Positions 16,089-22,826 of a DNA stretch of 30,593 nucleotides are shown in pieces. Position 1 is the first letter of the stretch. Each line of letters starts with the position of its first letter. Source of the stretch: Ulvibacter sp047614245. Its GTDB lineage: Bacteria; Bacteroidota; Bacteroidia; Flavobacteriales; Flavobacteriaceae. The notes below the pieces were generated by a model that was not told where the DNA came from, searched no databases, and saw only the letters and a list, made by a program, of their open reading frames with translations. The position numbers were made by a program, and so were the translations under genes. Location of the stretch: NCBI GenBank assembly GCA_047614245.1, contig JBLHIC010000022.1, positions 1-30,593 on the forward strand, written 5' to 3'.

Positions 16089-16096
16089 CAAAAGTA
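16089..16096 (-). promoter_or_regulatory. Candidate -7 element for addA
   Basis: On the minus strand TACTTTTG matches TAnnTTTG fully and lies 23 bases upstream of the presumed TTG start at 16065. The -33 position at 19 bases reads CTAA and is a poor match. Confidence 0.45.
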
Positions 16097-16182
16097 AGTA
16101 GTCGATTCGTTATTATTAGAAATATCTATTCAGCTATAAAAATCTTATAAAGTCTATGACAGTTTTAAAAAAGGATAATGCT

Positions 16183-16190
16183 TAACTTTG
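16183..16190 (+). promoter_or_regulatory. Candidate -7 element for the superoxide dismutase gene
   Basis: TAACTTTG matches TAnnTTTG fully and lies 34 bases before the ATG at 16225, giving a leader of roughly 28 bases. No good TTTG is found 19 bases upstream, only a T-rich stretch. Confidence 0.45.
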
Positions 16191-16224
16191 AAGTAATAAA
16201 TGATCTAATCTTAAAACTTACAAT

Positions 16225-16833
16225 ATGTCTTTCAAATTACCACAGTTAAATTATGCACATGATGCACTTGAGCCAAATATTGATAGTAGAACAATGGAAA
16301 TCCATCACGGGAAACACCACCAAGGGTATACCAACAATTTGAATGCAGCAATTGAGGGAACGGATTTGGAAGGGAAATCAATAGAAAATATATTAACTAA
16401 TCTTGATATGAACAATAAAGCGGTTCGAAATAACGGAGGCGGATTTTATAACCATAGTTTATTTTGGGAAATACTATCTCCAAATGGAGGAGGAGTTCCT
16501 AGTGGAGATTTGGCGGATGCAATTAACGATGCCTTTGGAAACTTCGATATTTTCAAAGAAAATTTTTCAGGAGCGGCCAAAACTCAGTTTGGATCTGGAT
16601 GGGCCTGGTTATGTGTACAGAAAGGCGGTAAGATTGAAGTTTGTTCTACTCCAAATCAGGATAATTCCTTAATGCCGGGTGTTGGCTGTGGAGGAACTCC
16701 TATCCTAGGATTGGATGTATGGGAGCACGCGTACTACCTTAATTACCAAAATCGCCGTCCTGATTATGTTGAAGCGTTCTTCAATGTTATAAATTGGGAG
16801 GAAGTTTCAGCACGTTACCAGAGGAATAAATAG
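16225..16833 (+). CDS. sodA: Superoxide dismutase, Mn/Fe family
   Basis: A 202-aa cytoplasmic superoxide dismutase (superoxide to oxygen and hydrogen peroxide). All four metal ligands are visible: His27 (EIHHGKHH), His77 (GFYNHSLFW), Asp164 and His168 (LDVWEHAYY). Gln145 in STPNQDNSLM is placed like the active-site Gln of manganese enzymes; iron enzymes instead carry it in the N-terminal half, where this protein has GGGFYNH. It is therefore best read as the Mn type, although cambialistic use of Fe or Mn is common in Bacteroidota. No signal peptide is present. The gene is divergent from addA, has its own -7 element, and ends in a strong terminator, so it is probably transcribed alone. Confidence 0.94.
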   Translation: MSFKLPQLNYAHDALEPNIDSRTMEIHHGKHHQGYTNNLNAAIEGTDLEGKSIENILTNLDMNNKAVRNNGGGFYNHSLFWEILSPNGGGVPSGDLADAINDAFGNFDIFKENFSGAAKTQFGSGWAWLCVQKGGKIEVCSTPNQDNSLMPGVGCGGTPILGLDVWEHAYYLNYQNRRPDYVEAFFNVINWEEVSARYQRNK

Positions 16834-16858
16834 AATTTTAGAAACGCAAGATTAAAGG

Positions 16859-16896
16859 AAGGTGTTTCATTATTAATGATGAAACACCTTTTTTTT
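16859..16896 (+). terminator. Rho-independent terminator of the superoxide dismutase gene
   Basis: A perfect 12-bp stem: AAGGTGTTTCAT (16859-16870) pairs with ATGAAACACCTT (16879-16890) around an 8-base loop. A run of eight T (16889-16896) follows. It lies 26 bp after the stop codon. Confidence 0.93.
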
Positions 16897-16992
16897 GTGA
16901 ATTAGATTAAAATGATTTAATAAAAAAGAAGTGAATAGGATCTTATAAAGACTTGCACGAAAGTGGATTATAACTAGGGCGACGATAGTCTA

Positions 16993-17391
16993 GCCACCCC
17001 AAAAGAATATATTTAGCAATAGCGCATAAAAAAAGGTAAACGGGTGAGCAGAAACTGTGAAGCGGCTCGCAGAAGTATTTGGTTATAATTGGAGTAATAA
17101 AAGGCTCGCCACCCCAAAAGAATATATTTAGCAATAGCGCATAAAAAAAGGTAAACGAGTGAACAGAAACTGTAAAACGGCTCGCAGAAGTATTTGGTTA
17201 TAATTGGAGTAATAAAAGGCTCGCCACCCCAAAAGAATATATTTAGCAATAGCGCATAAAAAAAGGTAAACGAGTGAACAGAAACTGTAAAACGGCTCGC
17301 AGAAGTATTTGGTTATAATTGGAGTAATAAAAGGCTCGCCACCCCAAAAGAATATATTTAGCAATAGCGCATAAAAAAAGGTAAACGAGTG
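16993..17391. repeat. Tandem array of a 115-bp unit (3 full copies plus a 54-bp partial)
   Basis: Units begin with GCCACCCC at 16993, 17108, 17223 and 17338, an exact 115-bp period. Units 2 and 3 are identical by eye. Unit 1 differs at four sites, all G in unit 1 and A in the others. The fourth copy stops after about 54 bases, where it joins a different element that also occurs near 17700. Each unit carries an AAAAAAAGGTAAAC arm and two GGCTCGC words about 40 bp apart. Overlapping open frames appear on the minus strand, but they are a by-product of repetition: 115 is not a multiple of three and the frames have no start signals or family match. Confidence 0.95.
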
Positions 17392-17446
17392 TCTACCTTT
17401 TTTTGCCCCAAATCTACCATGAACTTAACCTACTTATGCTATGGTA
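17373..17446. repeat. First copy of a duplicated palindromic element
   Basis: The element runs from an A-tract and GGTAAAC through a G/TCTACC-T-tract arm, then GCCCCAAATCTACCATG, and ends in TGCTATGGTA. The same sequence recurs at 17670-17741 with a few changes. Here the left arm is supplied by the last tandem-repeat unit and the GTCTACC arm has one mismatch to GGTAAAC. A second short inverted pair, TACCAT and ATGGTA, brackets the 3' half. Confidence 0.85.
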
Positions 17447-17484
17447 TTAGTCAAATATAACGGATATTATATTTCATAAAATAA

Positions 17485-17628
17485 TCTTTTAGACTAAATA
17501 CCTGTATATTCGTTAAATGGCAACTATCAAAAGAAATCCTCCCAGAAATATACGAAAACGAACAAGCGGTAATTAAGGGGCTCATTTTTGAAAGTGAAGC
17601 GCCTCCCTTCATGATTTACACGTGTTGA
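17485..17628 (+). pseudogene. Short open frame without a start codon, possible gene remnant
   Basis: Between the two palindromic copies a plus-strand frame is open from a TAA at 17482-17484 to a TGA at 17626-17628, about 47 codons. From 17518 it reads WQLSKEILPEIYENEQ and continues AVIKGLIFESEAPPF, ending IYTC. Its composition is protein-like (alternating charged and hydrophobic residues) and unlike the translated repeats around it. There is no ATG near its beginning. I recognise no family. It may be a decayed fragment or chance. Confidence 0.3.
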
Positions 17629-17656
17629 TACTTATTAGAAGCTCGCCACCCCCTAA

Positions 17657-17708
17657 AATTTGGGCAAATAAAAAAGGTAAACAAGTGTTTACCTTTTTTG
17701 CCCCAAAT
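17657..17708. terminator. Long hairpin in the second palindromic copy, likely bidirectional terminator
   Basis: A perfect 13-bp inner stem pairs 17670-17682 (six A then GGTAAAC) with 17687-17699 (GTTTACC then six T) around an AAGT loop. Outside it, ATTTGGGC (17658-17665) nearly pairs with GCCCCAAAT (17700-17708). The A and T tracts flank the stem on both strands, so it could stop transcription from sod readthrough and from purF, whose stop is about 155 bp away on the minus strand. Confidence 0.65.
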
Positions 17709-17741
17709 CTACCATGAACTTAACCTACTTATGCTATGGTA
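17670..17741. repeat. Second copy of the duplicated palindromic element
   Basis: Matches 17373-17446 almost throughout, displaced by about 295 bp; the last 45 or so bases, from GCCCCAAATC to ATGGTA, look identical. It is preceded by GCTCGCCACCCCC, the same word that starts each 115-bp unit, so this looks like the undisrupted form of the element. Confidence 0.85.
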
Positions 17742-17862
17742 AGTGCCAAATATATATATATATTTAAATGTAACATAAGATTTTTCCTACTTTTAGATTA
17801 AAAGTCGAGTATCTCCGATGAAAGGACTGATTTAAGCCTTTTTTTGCTGTTTGTTTAACGAA

Positions 17863-19761
17863 TCAATATGCTCTCTCTGGGTTGCCTTCATAAAAGTTAA
17901 TATATGCCTTATTCACAACGCGGTTGCCTCCAGGAGTTGGGTAGTTTCCGGTAAAGTACCAGTCACCAAGGTTCTTAGGGCAAGCCTTATGTAAATTATC
18001 GACTGTTTGAAATATTATTTTAACTTTTGCACTAATAGCATGCTCACTAATTATTTCAGCTATTTTATCTGAAAGTTGCTCGGCTGTAAACGGAGAATAA
18101 AGTTCCTTAACGTGATTGACAATTTCCGTGTCAATCACTGCTATTTGACTTTTACATTTATGATAAATTTTTTCTACAATGTCTGAAGTACCTTGGTCTT
18201 TGTGAAGTTCTATTGCAGCCTGAAAAGCAATTAAACTTTCCAGACGGGCCATGTCAATACCATAACAATCAGGATATCTAATTTGAGGGGCAGAAGACAC
18301 GACCACAATTTGCTTCGGATTTAGGCGATCCAACATTTTTAGAATACTCTTTTTTAATGTAGTACCTCTAACAATGCTATCATCTATAATTACAAGGTTG
18401 TCATCAGGTTGCACTACTCCATAGGTGACATCGTAAACATGGGCAACTAGATCATCTCTGCTACTGTCATCTGATATAAAAGTACGAAGCTTTACATCCT
18501 TAATAGCGATTTTTTCTGTTCTAATTTTATAAGATTGTATCTGATCAAGTCGCTCTTCAGTCAAACTTTCTTTCTCCTTAAAAATAGCAATATTTTTTTG
18601 CTTGTTTAACTCGTTTTGAGCGGCATCAAGCATTCCGTAGAAAGAAGTTTCAGCCGTATTTGGAATAAATGAAAAAACTGAATTATTAGTATCGTAGTCA
18701 ATTGCCTTGAGGACGTCCGGCATTATTAAACGACCTAGTTCTTTACGCTCTTGGTATATTTCGGCATCACTTCCACGAGAAAAATAGATGCGTTCAAAAG
18801 AACAAGATTTGCGCTCTGTTGCTTCTAGAATTCTAGAAACTGTCAAGGCTCCATCTTTTTTGATCAAAATAGCAGTGCCAGGTTCCACTTCGTTTATTGA
18901 TTCAAATGGAACGTTAAAAACAGTCTGTATTACGGGTCGTTCTGAGGCAACGACTATAACCTCGTCGTCCTGATAATAATATGCTGGGCGAATTCCTGCG
19001 GGATCCCTCATAACAAAGGCGTCTCCATGACCCAGTAAACCAGCCATTGCATAACCCCCATCCCAATCTTTTGAAGCCCTTTTTAAAACTTTAGCCAAAT
19101 TAAGTTTTCTTGCAATAAATGGTGAAGCCTCAATTTTCGATAAGCCCTTGGCTTTCGCTTTTTTATATAATTTGCTCACTTCATCATCTAAGAAATGGCC
19201 TATTTTCTCCATAATGGTAACGGTATCTGCCTTCTCTTTTGGATGCATTCCGAGCTTTGTTAAATTTTCAAAAAGCTCTGCGGTATTCGTCATGTTAAAA
19301 TTTCCAGCAATAATAAGATTACGGTGCATCCAGTTATTTTGACGAAGAAATGGATGAACGTGTTCTACACTATTTCCGCCAAAGGTTCCATATCGTACAT
19401 GACCTAGAAACAGCTCTCCTAAATAAGGAATTTTCTTTTTTTGAGCAGCTACATCATCCTTTAACCCTGGATCTGCTTCGAACTCTGAATTTGCACGGGC
19501 ATTAATTTGGGCAAATATATCTTGTATAGGTTGAGCTGCGTTGGACCGAACTCGACTAATATAACGTTCACCCGGACTCACATCCAATTTAATACTTGCG
19601 AATCCAGCACCATCTTGTCCACGATTGTGCTGCTTCTCCATCATTAAATACATTTTATTTACTCCATAGAATGCCGTGCCATATTTTTCTTTGTAAAATT
19701 CTAAAGGCTTTAGCAATCGGACTAATGCAATACCGCATTCGTGTTTTAAAGCATCGCTCAT
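17863..19761 (-). CDS. purF: Amidophosphoribosyltransferase, long Bacteroidota form
   Basis: A 632-aa protein that fits the long amidophosphoribosyltransferases of Bacteroidota: PRPP plus glutamine to phosphoribosylamine, the first step of de novo purine synthesis. The N-terminal class II glutaminase starts MSDALKHECGIAL; Cys9 would become the nucleophile after removal of a short propeptide. Supporting motifs are KQHNRGQDGAGF, HVRYGTFGG, IAGNFNMTN and RDPAGIRPAYYY. The phosphoribosyltransferase domain has the PRPP loop VIIDDSIVRGTT near residue 450. I use the ATG at 19759-19761; the longer frame from 19794 starts at TTG inside the upstream terminator. A second, canonical purF may exist elsewhere in the genome, so the exact role is slightly uncertain. 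It follows the PfkB kinase with a terminator hairpin in the 45-bp gap. Confidence 0.88.
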   Translation of the reverse strand: MSDALKHECGIALVRLLKPLEFYKEKYGTAFYGVNKMYLMMEKQHNRGQDGAGFASIKLDVSPGERYISRVRSNAAQPIQDIFAQINARANSEFEADPGLKDDVAAQKKKIPYLGELFLGHVRYGTFGGNSVEHVHPFLRQNNWMHRNLIIAGNFNMTNTAELFENLTKLGMHPKEKADTVTIMEKIGHFLDDEVSKLYKKAKAKGLSKIEASPFIARKLNLAKVLKRASKDWDGGYAMAGLLGHGDAFVMRDPAGIRPAYYYQDDEVIVVASERPVIQTVFNVPFESINEVEPGTAILIKKDGALTVSRILEATERKSCSFERIYFSRGSDAEIYQERKELGRLIMPDVLKAIDYDTNNSVFSFIPNTAETSFYGMLDAAQNELNKQKNIAIFKEKESLTEERLDQIQSYKIRTEKIAIKDVKLRTFISDDSSRDDLVAHVYDVTYGVVQPDDNLVIIDDSIVRGTTLKKSILKMLDRLNPKQIVVVSSAPQIRYPDCYGIDMARLESLIAFQAAIELHKDQGTSDIVEKIYHKCKSQIAVIDTEIVNHVKELYSPFTAEQLSDKIAEIISEHAISAKVKIIFQTVDNLHKACPKNLGDWYFTGNYPTPGGNRVVNKAYINFYEGNPERAY

Positions 19762-19781
19762 AATTTTTAAAATAGGTAAAC

Positions 19782-19802
19782 AAAAAACACCCAATCGGGC
19801 GT
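19782..19802 (-). terminator. Terminator hairpin between the PfkB kinase and purF
   Basis: On the minus strand ACGCCC (19797-19802) pairs with GGGTGT (19787-19792), with one G.T pair and a GATT loop. A run of six T follows (19787-19782). It starts 5 bp after the kinase stop and ends about 20 bases before the purF ATG. Confidence 0.7.
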
Positions 19803-19806
19803 CTAT

Positions 19807-20730
19807 TTATGTTAATTGAATATCAAATTGAGTCAAACTCTTAAATTGTTCTAAACGTTGATGAATTTCTTTTTTTGAAAGCTGAAGCATTCTTTCAGTT
19901 CCAAATTTTTCTACACAAAAAGAAGCTAAGGCAGATCCGTATATAATAGCGGCTTTCATGTTTTCGTAACTAAAATCTCCGGTTTTGGCTAAATATCCAG
20001 TAAATCCACCAGCAAAAGTGTCACCGGCGCCGGTTGGATCAAAAACCTCGGCTAATGGTAAAGCTGGGGCAGAAAAGATGTTATCTTCATGAAATAGCAA
20101 TGCTCCGTGTTCTCCTTTTTTAATCACAACAAATTTAGGGCCCATTTCCATAATTTTTTGTGCAGCTACAACTAAGGAGTATTCGCCGCTTAGCTGTCTA
20201 GCTTCTTCGTCATTAATAGTTATGACATCAACCTTTTTTATTACTTGTAAAAGTTCAGTTAAAGCACAATCCATCCAAAAATTCATAGTGTCTAATACAA
20301 CAAGCTTTGGATTATGCATCTGATTGATAACTCCTAATTGAACAATAGGATGCAAATTACCTAACATCACAACATCTGCATCTTTATATTCGCCTGGAAC
20401 AACTGGATCGAAATCAGCTAAGACATTGAGCTCCGTTGCTAATGTATCACGAGAATTCATATCGTTGTGATATTTTCCGCTCCAGAAAAATGTTTTACCA
20501 TCTTCTACAGTTTCTAAACCTTCTAAATTCATTCCTTTACTTTCAAGCATAGAGATGTATTCTTCCGGAAAATCGCCTCCAACTATTGAAACTAAGGCAG
20601 AGTCTAGCTTAAAATTTGAAGCAGACAATCCTATATATGTAGCTGCACCACCAAGAATTTTATCGGTTTTCCCAAAAGGAGTTTCAATAGCGTCAAAAGC
20701 AACAGTTCCAACGATAACAAGTTTATTCAT
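19807..20730 (-). CDS. PfkB family carbohydrate / nucleoside kinase
   Basis: A 307-aa ribokinase-fold kinase that would phosphorylate a sugar or nucleoside hydroxyl with ATP in the cytoplasm. The first PfkB signature region is ILGGAATYIGLSASNF (residues 25-40). The second is DPTGAGDTFAGGF (231-243), with the anion hole and catalytic base Asp237. The segment TINDEEARQLSGE (171-183) is the conserved substrate/ATP hinge. The length is standard. The substrate cannot be read from sequence; the location directly upstream of purF and near purN suggests a role in ribose or nucleoside supply, which is inference from context only. A -7 promoter element lies just upstream of the ATG at 20730 and a terminator follows the stop, so the gene could be an independent unit. 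Confidence 0.9.
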   Translation of the reverse strand: MNKLVIVGTVAFDAIETPFGKTDKILGGAATYIGLSASNFKLDSALVSIVGGDFPEEYISMLESKGMNLEGLETVEDGKTFFWSGKYHNDMNSRDTLATELNVLADFDPVVPGEYKDADVVMLGNLHPIVQLGVINQMHNPKLVVLDTMNFWMDCALTELLQVIKKVDVITINDEEARQLSGEYSLVVAAQKIMEMGPKFVVIKKGEHGALLFHEDNIFSAPALPLAEVFDPTGAGDTFAGGFTGYLAKTGDFSYENMKAAIIYGSALASFCVEKFGTERMLQLSKKEIHQRLEQFKSLTQFDIQLT

Positions 20731-21034
20731 AAAAGGGTTTTAAAAATTATGCAAAGATATGTTTTTTGAAACGTATTTCTAAATGAAACATTAAGAACTA
20801 TTTAATCTGAAAATAGACCTGTCTTTCTTATAATTCACCAAGTTTCACTTAGAAGACATCGAAAGGCCGAAGTATCAATCGTTTTCGATTAAAATAGTAT
20901 GGTATATCGATATTCATCGTGTATTTTCTTCCCGCAACGAACAACTAAGGGCAGGACATACTTTTTAATTCAAAATAGAAGTTAAGATAAACAAACAGTC
21001 TCCTGGATGAAGGGCTTTTTTTTATTTATAAAAA
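20731..21034. other. Intergenic region without a gene
   Basis: About 300 bp between rnhA and the PfkB kinase. It contains the kinase -7 element near its left end. The longest minus-strand ATG frame I noticed is about 22 codons (starting near the middle) and has nothing to support it. A T-run at 21015-21022 on the plus strand lies after a weak stem and is not convincing as a terminator. Confidence 0.5.
20752..20759 (-). promoter_or_regulatory. Candidate -7 element for the PfkB kinase gene
   Basis: On the minus strand TATCTTTG matches TAnnTTTG fully, 21 bases upstream of the ATG at 20730. The -33 region reads TTAG at the 19-base position, a weak match. Confidence 0.45.
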
Positions 21035-21670
21035 CTATTTCCTGCCAAAATCTGCGGGAATCTCTCCCCAGGCTTTCGTTTCCCATTTTACAACCTTTGT
21101 GGTATATGGATTCTTTTGTAGCCAATTCTCGGCACGCAGCACTAGTTCGAAAAGAGATTCATTTTTAACACCTCTCTTAAGTTTAGTATTGCATTTTTTT
21201 TTCTTTACCCACCCCATGGCGATCCGAGAATCTGTATAGAGAATCCTATCGCTTTTTTGTTTTTTAAGAAAAGCTAACCCGTGCACCAGCGCAAGAAATT
21301 CGCCCACATTATTAGTACCTTGTTGAAAAGGGCCTTGATGAAATAATTGTTTGTGCGTTTGCGTGTCTACGCCTCGATATTCCATAATGCCAGGATTTCC
21401 GCTGGAAGCTGCGTCTACGGCAATAGAGTATAAATTAGGGGCTCCAATTTTAGCAAGTTCAGTAGGGGAAAGTGTTTTTTTCTTTGTGTTTTTACCCCTG
21501 TAGTCGCTGAATTCTTTATTATAGGCAGTTTTGGCTTCTGCAAAGGTGAGAAATGATTTGTATTGTGCACCTTTAACACCGTCTATAGAGCGTTTGCATT
21601 CCTTCCAACTTCTAAAAATACCGGCTGGGTTTCCAAACCATATAACGTAAAATTTTTCTTTTTTAGCCAT
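21035..21670 (-). CDS. rnhA: Ribonuclease H1 with N-terminal hybrid-binding (viroplasmin) domain
   Basis: A 211-aa RNase H1 that cuts the RNA strand of RNA:DNA hybrids, removing R-loops and primers. Residues 1-52 form the hybrid-binding (viroplasmin-type) domain, with the typical FYVIWFGNPAGIFRSW and SFLTFAEAKTAY segments. A basic linker (NTKKKTL) follows. The RNase H domain has the four acidic catalytic residues in order: Asp86 (AVDAAS), Glu124 (NVGEFLAL), Asp147 (YTDSRIA) and Asp207 (PADFGRK) near the extreme C-terminus. The ATG at 21670 fits. It lies 42 bp after purN on the same strand, with an unusually GC-rich patch in the gap. Confidence 0.92.
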   Translation of the reverse strand: MAKKEKFYVIWFGNPAGIFRSWKECKRSIDGVKGAQYKSFLTFAEAKTAYNKEFSDYRGKNTKKKTLSPTELAKIGAPNLYSIAVDAASSGNPGIMEYRGVDTQTHKQLFHQGPFQQGTNNVGEFLALVHGLAFLKKQKSDRILYTDSRIAMGWVKKKKCNTKLKRGVKNESLFELVLRAENWLQKNPYTTKVVKWETKAWGEIPADFGRK

Positions 21671-21712
21671 ATCATGTCCGCGGAGGCGGGGATCTCTGAA
21701 TTTATAAAGTGA

Positions 21713-22345
21713 TTAACCCTTAGAAGCTTTTTCTCTTTCTATTTCTGAAAGAATTAACTCCTCGATCACCCCAGGAAAATAGTTGTACTCCAATTTATGA
21801 ATCTTATCTGCAACGGATTCAGGAGTATCTTCTTCTGAAAGTTGCACGCTTTTCTGAAAAATAATAGCACCTTCATCATAGTTTTCATTCACATAATGGA
21901 TAGTAATACCCGTTTCTTCCTCTTTATTTGCAACCACAGCGTCGTGTACATAATGTCCATACATTCCTTTACCTCCATATTTGGGAAGTAATGCCGGATG
22001 TAAATTAATCACTTGGTTTGGGTATTCTGTTAGAATAGTAGCTGGAAATTTCAATAGAAAACCAGCAAGTACAATAAGATCGGCTTGAACTTCCTTTAGT
22101 AGCCTAAGGACCCCTTCCGAAGAAAACAATTCTTCCTTTTTGAAGTGTCTAGAATTCACAAGGAGTGATTTGCTTCGAATTAAGACTTTCGCATCTTTCT
22201 TGTTTGATAGCACCAGAACAACCTCAGCAAATATACTTTGTTGAAAGTGTTGAATTAAGTTTTGAGTGTTGGTACCGCTGCCCGAAGCAAAAATAACTAT
22301 ACGCTTCTTCACTCTATTTTCTTTGGATGTTTTTGAAGTAATCAT
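21713..22345 (-). CDS. purN: Phosphoribosylglycinamide formyltransferase (PurN)
   Basis: A 210-aa GAR transformylase: transfers formyl from 10-formyl-tetrahydrofolate to glycinamide ribonucleotide in de novo purine synthesis. The phosphate-binding start KKRIVIFASGSGTNTQNLI is present, as is the catalytic block VINLHPALLPKYGGKGMYG with the folate-site Asn and His. The Asp-containing loop is NYDEGAIIFQ. The ATG at 22343-22345 is chosen because the longer frame starts at TTG (22390) and a good -7 promoter element (22358-22365) lies inside that extension; a GTG nearer the first strand is possible too. It is divergent from acpP, and rnhA follows. Confidence 0.93.
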   Translation of the reverse strand: MITSKTSKENRVKKRIVIFASGSGTNTQNLIQHFQQSIFAEVVLVLSNKKDAKVLIRSKSLLVNSRHFKKEELFSSEGVLRLLKEVQADLIVLAGFLLKFPATILTEYPNQVINLHPALLPKYGGKGMYGHYVHDAVVANKEEETGITIHYVNENYDEGAIIFQKSVQLSEEDTPESVADKIHKLEYNYFPGVIEELILSEIEREKASKG

Positions 22346-22357
22346 AAAAATAAATAA

Positions 22358-22365
22358 CAAAAGTA
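22358..22365 (-). promoter_or_regulatory. Candidate -7 element for purN
   Basis: On the minus strand TACTTTTG matches TAnnTTTG fully and lies 12 bases upstream of the ATG at 22345. A TTTG occurs upstream at 22388-22391 with a 22-base spacer, longer than the ideal 19. Its position rules against the TTG start at 22390. Confidence 0.5.
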
Positions 22366-22481
22366 AGGCAATCGAGTTTACTTCGGACAAAAATGTTTAA
22401 TTTGCTTTGATATTTCAAAGAATAAAATTTATTATTTAAAGGATTAAATGCCAAAAGACAGCGATAAGATTAATTATAATT

Positions 22482-22508
22482 TTTAAAATGTACATCTAAC
22501 ATTTTAAA
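22482..22508. promoter_or_regulatory. Perfect 10-bp dyad between purN and acpP, candidate operator
   Basis: TTTAAAATGT (22482-22491) and ACATTTTAAA (22499-22508) are exact reverse complements separated by 7 bases. The dyad lies between the divergent promoters, about 31 bases upstream of the acpP -7 element and roughly 116 bases upstream of the purN -7 element, so it could bind a regulator of the acpP-fabF unit. Confidence 0.5.
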
Positions 22509-22539
22509 GTTAAAAATGCTGTTTTAATTTAAAATATTT

Positions 22540-22547
22540 TATTTTTG
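22540..22547 (+). promoter_or_regulatory. Candidate -7 element for acpP
   Basis: TATTTTTG matches TAnnTTTG fully, 33 bases upstream of the acpP ATG at 22581. The -33 region is only T-rich. The leader would be about 27 bases. Confidence 0.5.
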
Positions 22548-22580
22548 CCACTTAATAATTAAAATTTAAAAACAAGAATT

Positions 22581-22814
22581 ATGTCAGACATTGCATCAAG
22601 AGTAAAAGCTATCATCGTTGATAAATTAGGTGTTGACGAAAACGAAGTTGTAAATGAAGCTAACTTCACCAACGACTTAGGAGCAGACTCGTTAGATACA
22701 GTAGAGCTTATTATGGAATTTGAAAAAGAATTTGATATTCAAATACCAGATGATCAAGCCGAGAATATTGCAACAGTAGGTCAAGCTGTTTCATATATCG
22801 AAGGAACTAAATAA
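22581..22814 (+). CDS. acpP: Acyl carrier protein
   Basis: A 77-aa acidic acyl carrier protein, the cytoplasmic carrier of growing fatty acyl chains. Ser37 in LGADSLDTVELIM is the phosphopantetheine attachment site. The length and the helical layout are standard. It is first in a plus-strand run with fabF 12 bp downstream, the usual arrangement that pairs the carrier with the elongating synthase. A dyad and a -7 element sit upstream. Confidence 0.98.
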   Translation: MSDIASRVKAIIVDKLGVDENEVVNEANFTNDLGADSLDTVELIMEFEKEFDIQIPDDQAENIATVGQAVSYIEGTK

Positions 22815-22826
22815 TAATACTTTTTT

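Noticed and set aside
16943..17364. Three overlapping minus-strand ORFs starting MLNIFFWGGE
   Set aside because: They are translations of the 115-bp tandem unit; the period is not a multiple of three, the frames overlap one another, and there is no promoter or family support.
16993..17391. Possible CRISPR array
   Set aside because: Units are 115 bp, contiguous and nearly identical, with no unique spacers and no cas genes nearby.
20731..21034. A 22-codon minus-strand ORF in the rnhA-PfkB gap
   Set aside because: It is too short, with no coupling, no promoter placed for it and no protein-like signature.
22346..22390. Longer start (TTG) for purN with a hydrophobic N-terminus
   Set aside because: It would add a membrane-like leader absent from PurN, and a clear -7 element lies inside it.
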